Program-made: the position numbers and the translations under genes
Origin: Ricordea florida
Taxonomy: Eukaryota > Cnidaria > Anthozoa > Corallimorpharia > Ricordeidae
Direction of reading: 5' to 3'
Length of the DNA: 64,000 nucleotides
NCBI GenBank assembly: GCA_949710005.1
Contig: OX453273.1
Location: 33,511,750 to 33,575,749, forward strand
Notes under the pieces: generated by a model
Told to the model about the DNA's origin: nothing
What the model saw: only the letters and a program-made list of their open reading frames with translations
The model's database searches: none
Shown here: positions 45,901 to 56,075 of the stretch, piece by piece
Layout of the letters: each line of letters starts with the position of its first letter
Position numbering within the stretch: the first letter of the stretch is position 1

Positions 45901-48900
45901 GTCTGAAAAATCTTAAGGTTTCCTTTTACCTACTTTCTTTTCCTCTTACAGATTTCTATGAAAGTTTCAATTTTTTTCGTTAATTTTGTGTGACACCGGT
46001 TGTTTCCCATGTTTTCCTTTAAATTTTTGCGCGGGAAATTGGCGCACGGCTGCGAAAAAGATATACCCATTTGCGCATGGCCATTGTTTGACCGCTGTGT
46101 TTTGCTGTGTTACCTGCCGCCATATTGTTTCAGCGGCTTCTCTCAATACGGATATGGCGGGCGAAAAACCAACACTTGTTTTTGACAACCAAACCCTTCT
46201 AATTGGCGATCAAAAATTTTGGTTGGTCGCCAGTTGGCTCCCTTAGGAAAAGGTTAATTTCGAACCCTGAATAAGGTATTCAAATACGTTATTTGGTTAA
46301 TTTACTTGTTGTGGTGTCGTCGTTCAGACACAGAGAGACTCTAAGTCGTACGTTCATTGTCAAAGGCCAACTGAACTTTATTTACAATCACGTATTCTAC
46401 TATTACTAAGGTACAGTAATTTAACAGCATGCAGGTGTTTCCATTGCAGTAGTATTACTGTATGTAGTACTTTTACTAAACTGGAGTACCGAGTACTTTT
46501 ACATGACCTTTGAACGTATAGTAAGTTCGCTGTCAATTATTACATAATATGTTAATATGTAATCAATACACTACACTTGTCATTTCAGCCTGGTAAGGCA
46601 GGAATAAATGGTTCTCAAGGTGCTCCTGGCCAGGTAAACAGAAGGATTTATTAACATAATCATTCCATTGCCCATATTAGGAGGGGGACATTGAAGGGCA
46701 AGATTTCCGCACAGGTCCCTACTTCATTATTTATGCATGCTGTAGCTGTATTGTCTTGGGCATTGTACGCGCAAACTTTACATATTTTGGAGGAACGAAA
46801 TAGTTTATCTACAGCATGCATAATGAAGTAGGGACCTGTGCGGAAATCATTCCCATTAAAGTCCATAATAAACCAAAAAATTGTTCGAAAAATCACCTAG
46901 AACGGAAAAACTGCTGTAGATTTTTAGTAAAACTAGAAACCAAATACAAAGCCAAAGATCTATATACCCCAATTTCCAACACCCTAATGGTCTGTAATCA
47001 GTCTCAGTCATGTATGTTGGTGACATCTGGAGCATACCTTGTCTAGTCTCGGTTCATATTTGAGGAAAATTCACAAAAAATGCTCTGATTGTGAATTGAG
47101 CCATCCTGTCACTTCGATTGCAATTAGCAAAATAATTAATATCCTTACTCAGGTTTTGAGAAGTTTATAATTTGATTATCTTTAGAATGGTACCAACGGA
47201 GTAAAGGGTGACAAGGGAGAACCAGGCCCACCTGGAAAATATGTAGTAAGCGGATTTAGTGTTTTATTAATGTCACCGTTCCTCACATAGGAATTACGTA
47301 AAGGCATTTTAAAATTAGAGAGAGTACACTGAACAACATGTGGCGTAATAGGGGGACACTACTCCGCGATCGGCGAGACAGACGACTTCCCATTGCGTGA
47401 CCAAATGCCCAACTTATCTCCCCAGCTTGACAACAAGCTGGATCGGACAAGAATAGGCAGCACGCCAGAATAAAACTTAATTGAGGAAAAATGCCTCTAA
47501 TACTTTCCAAAGCACTACGAGCTGAAGCCACCGGCCAGAAAACGTGCTTATTGTGGAAAGAAACGGCAAGTCTTATTTGCATAAGCCCATGAACTATCTC
47601 CCCAGCAATACGTGCTGGATCGGACAGAGGTATGGGCAGAAACGTTAGCAACAATGACATAATTGTAAGCTTGGGGAAGTCGCTGCGCAGACTTAACCGA
47701 AGGCACCAGGAGAAGTGGCCCCGAGTTTATTGAATGCAACAGTAACACTCCTGACACAAGGGGAAGGGAGGGTGGGAAAATTCGCGTGAAATTTACGTTT
47801 ACAAACTGTCTTTTCGCGTGAGATGCTAAGAAATGTGAATAAGAGGTGTGTACATTACATTTTATAGCTAGACATCGGTCTTAAAGCAGCAGGCCAATGG
47901 CCATTTGCGTTACAACTTCAGCTAGACCTTACGTAGTCTTGTGGTAAGACATGAATGAGGCCGTTTACTGTATAAACCACTCTTATTACACAGTAGAAAG
48001 GTAACTTAGACATCTTGCAACATACAAACAGATTAGCTATTGTGCACAGATTAAACAAAGGAACTTTGAACAAAATTACATATGTTGCGAAATGCTAATG
48101 CCCTGCCATCTTAACTGTGGGGTGTCACGTTCCATTAACTGCGTTTTGCAGCGGTTCATGCAAAACTTTCTATTAATATATAACATAAATGCTATATTTA
48201 ATGCTTCAGGCCAGATTATTTCATTTTGACATTCTGCACTTAGGAGTGACCCAAAATGTCCCATAAAGGAGAGAAACATTACATCTTCATACTAAAATCT
48301 GAAAAAAAATGGAGCACACTGTTATGCTTCAGGTAATATACTTACTCAGAACCAAGCTACCTATCAGCCATAAAAACACTAAAGCTACCATAAATCCAGC
48401 CTTTAGAACAGAGGACACCTATTTGTAAATTTTTAATTGGCATAGGGATTAGCTAGGAGCTAATTCTTTCTTATAGGGTGTTTGTTCATCAGGATCATCA
48501 CATCAGTTAAGTTCTAAGTCTGGTGGCTTTTTGCTGTGAATGGTTTAGTGAAACTAATGGCATAAGCTAGAAAAATATTTCATACCTGTTGAGATACAAA
48601 CACAATTAAAGGCATCTTGACTTGCCTGACTTGCCTATCACACAAGTTATCAGTGGAATTTGCTTGCCTGTCAGCAAAATCCATGGTCCATGGTCTGGAT
48701 GACTGGATGGGATTGGCTTTTGTTAATTAACAATTATTCGCCTCAGGCTCAGTGATTATCGGTGAATTGCTGAGCTTGAGGCGAATAATTGTTTAAGTAT
48801 AAATACACAGGTGATTATTTCTAAAAAAGAAAAGAAAAAGCATTGTACAACACAAGTGCGTGTTTCAATTGAAAAACGACTAGCAGCCATTTTGTTTGTC

Positions 48901-51900
48901 AAGGTGATTATCGGCTGATAATCCGAGATAGGGAGCCAATCAAAGCGCAAAATTTTGTATAATCACCTGAGTATTTATAGTAAGCTATGATAATTCCGGA
49001 AACTGGGGAATGCTGGTTATGAATTCAAGACATGAGCTCTAAGTTGTCTTTAGTTTGTGGTACTGCAGTTTAAAGTGTTCATGCATTAATTGTCAACATA
49101 CCTTGGTCAATTTATTTGAGGAAAATATTGAATCAATATCATGAGCAGTAAATAACTGTGCTGCAGTTGTAGACATTTTGGGTTCTGTTGATAGTCTCCT
49201 ATTATAGGAATCAAAACTCTCTCTAGCCAAGTTTATCAGACTTAATTTAACTTTGTTGCCTACAATACCCCTGAAGCTAAACTGCACACGTAGGTCTGAC
49301 CTGGAACATATCTTGTGGATTCCTGTTTCTGAGTGACTAACTGTAACATCCTTTATTGCAACAATTTCAGAATGGTTCAGGTAATCCAGGCTCTAAAGGT
49401 GAACCAGGTATAAAGGGTGTAAAAGGACTAAAGGGAGAACCAGGTGTTGCTGGAGTTAAAGGACAGGTCAGCATGCATGCTCTTGTTTATATTTATGTAC
49501 ACTAAGCTAGCACTTTTCAAATTATGAGTTAACAATAAAGCTGCACCTTAGGGTATATTCAAAGTAAAGGTGATGAGCCACATATATGTTTTTATTATAA
49601 GGCTGCAGTAGCTTGCATATTGCTCTGATTGGCTGATGATTGACTTTTTCTTGTAATGACTGGGCGTTATGAAATTTTTTCCTTTTAATATAGGCAAATG
49701 TTGTCTTTTTTTTTCAAAGAAACTGTTTTTTGTCACTTTTGATTTCGATTGCATGGTCAGGTGTGTTTCAGTTCAGTGAACATGACCTTGAGTGACCTCT
49801 TGCACACACAAGTTGATATTGAAAAACGTCTGTTGTTCTTTCTCCAATGCTAAAGAGACCATATATTAAATAACTTATTTACCTCTTCTGTTCGGTCATT
49901 GCAAATCTCAGACCTCGGCCTTGACTGTATTGACCTTGCTATTACTCAGTCAATGTACATCAAGGCCCTCGGTCCAAGATTTCCCTGTAATGACCTCACT
50001 TAGTTAATAAGTAGTATATAATTTCTGAAATAATGGGGTTGGTATAGGGTAAAATCTTTATTCTCTCACAACCCAGTCAGATTGACATTGAATTCCTAGG
50101 CTAGTAGTGTACGCAGGATGTTTGTCCCATGAACCTAGTTTAATATATGGCCTCCTGTTCACAGTTCAGCAGTGTCTAGAACATCCACAATTCTTGCAGA
50201 ATTATTGGGTTGACCAACTCCTTATGGGAGAATGTTAAGGACTTCCCTTTGACTATATTCAGCATGGGCATGATTGTTCCCTTCTCCAATGCCCCCGAAC
50301 TGTATGTGTAGTGGGAAATGTCATTTGTGCGCAATGTACATAATTGCTGGGTTAACTCATATCATTCCATTATTATTACAGAAAGGTGCCCAAGGTATCC
50401 AAGGTCCCTCTGGAAATGTACCGTATTTATTCGTCTATAAGCCGATCCCGGCTATAAGCCGAGACCCCAAACTTAAGAGAACCGATGATGGGCTTAAGCT
50501 TGTCAAAAAAAATTGGAAAACTCTCGGCTATAAGCCGAGACCCGGAAACATATGTCGATTGTTGAACGAATAAACACAACCAAATGAATATTCAAAAGTT
50601 TATTGTAAACAGTTAGTTTACATATCGTCCGTGATCGTACTCATCATGCCAAAAGTTCGCCGTACTTCTTACAACATGGCTTTTAAGCTCAAAGTTGTTG
50701 CTGAAGCTGAGGCTGTTGAAAACAACTCAGAGATCGCCCAAGATTACGGGATTAGCGAGTCGATGGTTCGTCGATGGAGAAGAGACGAGGCGAAGCTTTT
50801 CAACAGCGAGCTGAAGATGTCTGCAAAACGAACAAAGGGCCGCTTTACTCCAAAGTATCCAGAGCTAGACCAGCAGATGTTAGAATGGTTTTCAGACCAA
50901 AGAGATCAAGGTAAGTACTAACCGCTTCATGTGAAATGGGATAAACATTTCGTGTAGATTCAATTGATTGTTTATCATCAAAATCGATCAAAAAGTTTTC
51001 CCTCGATCTCTTCGCACGAGCGAGTGCACGTGAGTTTGTTTGTCAACCCGTGGGAACCAACGCTTGTGATTGGCCAGATTTAGAAAGCATGGCAAGAGAT
51101 TCCAGAGGAGATGGTAAAGTAGTCTTTTAAGAGCTGTGGAATTTCCAATGCTATGGACGGAACGGAAGACGACGCAATCTACTCCGAGGACTCACAGGAA
51201 CTCGATGATGATGAAGAAATGGGGCATGAGTTCGAGACGGTCAGCGAATATGAGTCTAATGGCGAGTGAATGTTTAGTTGATCACACACAAACGGTTCCT
51301 TTAGGAGCCACCAATTATATCAAAGCTCAATGACCAACATTTTACGACTTGTTTTTGTTGTGTTTTACTATAATTTCATGAAACTGAGTTGGCTATTAGC
51401 CGAATCAGAAATGTCCATGATGATTTTCACTTTGTTGATGACGCTTCCAAAAAAAAAATTATTCAGAACTCTCGGCTATAAGCCGAACCCCTCATTTTGG
51501 AAAAAAATTCCCAAAACTGAGTAAAACTTTTTGCAAAAATCGCTCGGCTTATAGGCGAATAAATACGGTAAGTTGTTTTTTATTATTATTATTGCCAATT
51601 ATCAACCAAAAAAAAATTACAGATGGATTAATTTCATTAAATATATGCAAAATCATTGTCCACTAATAACCTTTTTTCTGATCAGAATGGCACTGTGGGC
51701 CCTCAAGGTCCACCAGGGCCATTTGGAACTAAAGGGATGGTTGGAGACAAGGGAGAACCAGGTTCTGCAGGCCCTCCAGGTCCATCATTCAATACCATGA
51801 ATCAGTCATCTCTGAGGTACATGTTGGACCCTGAATATTCCTTATGCTAATAATGTTTATTCTGTGACTAGTGAAGTAGTGAAAATGGTATACTTTGAGC

Positions 51901-54900
51901 CTAACGAATTTGTGAAAGATGTATACTGTTACAGGCAAACTCAGAAAAATAACAACTTGGGCATGCTTGAGCCAAAAACAAAATTATGCTAAAGTCACAA
52001 ATTTAAACTGCCTTGTTTATGTAAGTTGAAGCTTCAAAATTTAAGGTAATTGATGGTCACTATGATGTAGCAGTGCATACAAATTTATGTTCATTGGTCA
52101 TCCAGAGACTCATTTGAAAGTGTTACACAGTAAGACAACAGCACAGCTGTAGGTCCATGGAAAATTGGGTTCATTTTTTTTTTTTTTTCTCTTTGCCGTA
52201 TTACCGCGCCACATTGTTTCTGAAAACCTTAAGAACTTCTATTCCATTTACAGTAAACTTGGCAGTACCAAGTTAAATGTTCAGTGCTGTTTGGTATTTT
52301 CAGAGGAGTGGTCATGCATACTGCATACATGCAGTAGTTAATTCTTACAATTATTGTTATATGTCTAAACGGTTGATATGCACTGGGCTTGACCAAAAAG
52401 GGAAAGAAGTTAAATTAAATGTAATTTTTGATTTACAGTTGTGAGAATGCCACTGAGTATGGTTTAGTGAAATTTATGGATGGGTACCTACAGGTATGGT
52501 TTTATTATTACACTCCAACATGATCTAGGATCCGAACTGTAAGGTATTCCTGGCAGTTTGCTTTGTCCGCGCAGAGGTTTTTATAGATGCTTGCTATTGG
52601 TGATACAGTCAAGCAGCTTGCTTTTCCTCTATCAGGCTGGTTGCCATTAATCTGTCAGAACTTAATTAAGTCTTCTTAACCCAAGACGTGTAGGCACTGC
52701 CTCCCATATACCTAGGGGTGGTTTTGTTGATACTCTTGCTCTCTGACTCATTTAAAGTTTGAAGTCAGATCAACTTAACTTTGGTTAAATGTAATTCAAC
52801 TAAGTTAACTGCCACAAGCTTAGCAGTTAAGCGGTCCACAAGCTTATAGGTCAAGCGGCTATAAGCTTAGTGGTCAAGCGGTTATAAGCTTAGAGATCAA
52901 ACAGTTCAGAAGCTTAGCAGTCAAGCAGTTCACAAGCTTAGCAGTTGAAGGGTCCACAAGTCTAGTGGTCTACAAGTTAAGCAGTCTGCAAGCTTAGCAG
53001 TCAAGCGGCCCACAAACCTAGTGGCCTTCCAGTGGTCAATCCCATAAGTGCTGGCCCGTATGGTATGCGGTAGCCTTGTACATTGTTAGGATCGGCAAAT
53101 TTCTTTGTACAGTGTTTGTGCAGTGGTCTGTGGAGCGGTTCATTTAGCATCCTCCCTCCCCCCAATCCCTGTTTTTCTTCATTCCACTGTTTCTTCAGTG
53201 TGACGGGTGCCTGGAATGGGGGCTCGTGGCTGGGTTGCGGGGATTTGCCAGCCATGGGGACAGTATTCTATCTAGGGGCTGGCTGGCCACAGTGGAAGCC
53301 CTTGGGTATCCCAGGCACCAACCCTCCACTTAAGCGAGGTTGTTGGTTAGATCTTCCTAATTATGGCATATCCTGATACATATTAGTTGTATGTTTCCTT
53401 TAGCAACATATCAACCCATGATTTGCTAATACAATGTCCATGTGAAAGGAAATTAAGGTGATTAAATAGCAGAAATTGCAAATCAATACTTAATTATGCA
53501 TGCTTTTAGAAGAAAATATTTGGAATGAAGGGATTGCATTAAAAAATACACAGATAGAGATAGACCTTGCCAGGAACTGAACAGTAATTCTTCCAACTCT
53601 TATTCTTATTTTAACTATGGGTTTTTTAGTCTGCTTTTTTCCTATGTCATCAAATACCGTATTCGTACGTGTATAGGCCGCACTTTTTTTTTCAAATAAA
53701 TTTTGTGCAAAATGGGGGTGCGGCCTATACACGGTATAACTAAAATCTTCATATGATTTAGTGAAAGTCCCTTTAAAGTTGTCACATAATTCTTCATACA
53801 ACACAAGTGTATAGGCTTGGGCAGATATGGAGCTTTGATATTTTAGTCAATCGCTGCTGAAACGAACATTTTGAAGCCGGAAAGCATCCGTCCGATCCTT
53901 GAACCTCGGTGAGATATAAATCATTGAATATGGAGGCTTTAAATATTTCTCATAACCGAGAAATGATCCACGTATGTAGAATCTAACAGAACACGTGTAC
54001 AAGTAGCGATCGCATAACAATTGTGCGTGAACGAAACGAATGTCTTGAAGTTTGATTCCTGCACCTCACTGAGTCAATAAATCTTTCAGAGACAATCTGA
54101 GGGGTCTCACTGTTTCTCATAACAAAGAAATGATTCACGCATGTGGAATTGCCAGAATCTCCGTTAACATATCTGTGACAACGCGAGTACAAGTACACCA
54201 AAGTAGCGATCGCATGTCTCGTATGCTTATGTCTTACATTAAATTTGAGATTCGACATTGATTTTTCTGTCAAATAATTTATCCGTTATGTGTACTTACA
54301 TCTGAGCTTTGTTTCTAACGAAAACAAAGTCTGAGAACAACAAACGCTGCATAAGAAACGCAACATGAACTTTCATACGATCGAGTTGACACAGTTTTGT
54401 TTGTTCGATCGAATGCATGCTGTTTTAGATTATTTATCTCGATGAATTTTGTCATATAAACAAATAACAATATCTTGATGGTACTCGGCACTCGCCAGGC
54501 CTTTGCGTTTTTAAGAACGCGTGAATTTTTTTTTTTCAAAAAATATGGCAAAACTCGGGGTGCGGCTTATACACGAGTGCGGCCTATACACGTGCAAATA
54601 CGGTAATATATGTCAAGCATATTGGAAGCCTAATTTAGGAGTGCAAGCATTAATTATATAAGAATATACCATTATTATATGACTGGCTCTGTGACTGGGC
54701 AAGTACTTACTGACTTACTCGCTTACTTACTTACTTACTCACTTAGTTACCTACTTACTTACTTACTGAGTAGACTTACTTGCTTAATTACTTTCTTAGT
54801 TGCTTACTTACTTGGGATTGCCTGCTTTGTCTTATGAAACAGTATAAAACAAAGTGGCCATATAGGGTATGTTCCTTTGGTATGATCTGGATCAGGATCT

Positions 54901-56039
54901 GAATTTGTGAACCGAGATCACGTGGATCATATGCACATCAAAGGAACCAATAAATCCACTCTGGACAAGGATTTATTAGTTTCTTTGATGTGCCATAATC
55001 CATCTGATCTCAGATCACAAAATAATCCAGATCCTGATCATACCAAAGGAACGCAGCCATAGTAAATCCTATTATACCAAACGTGTTTGATAAAGATGGC
55101 TGGATACTGACCTCACTCATTTTTGCGTTTTTCTTGACCTCCACTACATCCCGACCAATAACGACACAAAACAGAACTTGGCCAATGTGCAGACTTGACC
55201 TCTTACTTGGTCAGTAACACAAGTCATATAGCTTAGCTCAATTTGTATAATACTGACACTACTGTTAGTAACTGCTAGTGTCGTGATTATTGCCGCAATA
55301 TGTATTGCTTTTAAGGTTTGCACTAAAGATGGCTGGAATAAGCTATCTTATCTGATGGATGTTTGCCAAGATTTAGACAATTATCAAAAGATGATGTATG
55401 AAGCCTTTCAAACCTCAACATTTGGGCTTCTTCTCCAATTTAATGGAAACCTTAAAGTCAACCTCAGCCCAAGAATGAATGCAACTAACATAACAGCAGG
55501 TAGATATTTAACAGTTATTCATTGAGGTAAATATTTCTAAAGCCACTATTCACCGAGACTGAAGAGAATAAAGCTATTGTTTTACTATATACCAATGAAG
55601 CAACCTCAGTAGGGAGCTTAAGCAAACACGATGGCAACGCCAAGGATTACCCAACCATTGAAAAAATTTAGTTGTTGAAGAGAAATTTGTATGACAAAGA
55701 GACTTACTGGACTTTATTTTGCACATGCAGTTTTAATGTGTCGATCATTCCTTTGCACTATTGTTTGGTCCTACCCTGTTCAATGTTTCATGATGTTTTG
55801 CTTATAATTTCCCTTGTGACACCTCTTGTAGATAGCTCTAAAGCGAGAATCGCCTGCTACCATTTTCATTTCGCTACAATGCCATTTTGTTTAATCTTCA
55901 ATCGAAACACACTGGTGCAAGGATTACCCCAAAGCACTAGCATTATCCACCTTCTAGGAGGTGGATAATGTTGAATATCCCAATTTGGAAAGCCAATCAG
56001 ATTGCTCAAAATGCCAAGGTTGCTGAGTTGGTATATTAA

Positions 56040-56075
<36 letters not shown>

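Larger units (their letters stand above)
50421..51568 (+). mobile_element. Deleted pogo/Tigger-type transposon inserted in a collagen splice donor
   Basis: Ends CCGTATTTATTCGTCTATAA and its near-perfect inverse TTATAGGCGAATAAATACGG, 25 bp with one mismatch, flanked by TA at 50419-50420 and 51569-51570. Several further ctataagccga motifs lie inside each end. The 1148 bp encode an N-terminal DNA-binding exon and a C-terminal transposase tail; the DDE core is missing. The host sequence without the element would read AAATgtaagttg, a consensus donor for collagen exon 8. Confidence 0.93.

Noticed and set aside
47283..47660. 125-codon minus-strand ORF
   Set aside because: Contains an imperfect internal duplication (ctccccagc...gctggatcggaca) and no family motif; likely repeat DNA.
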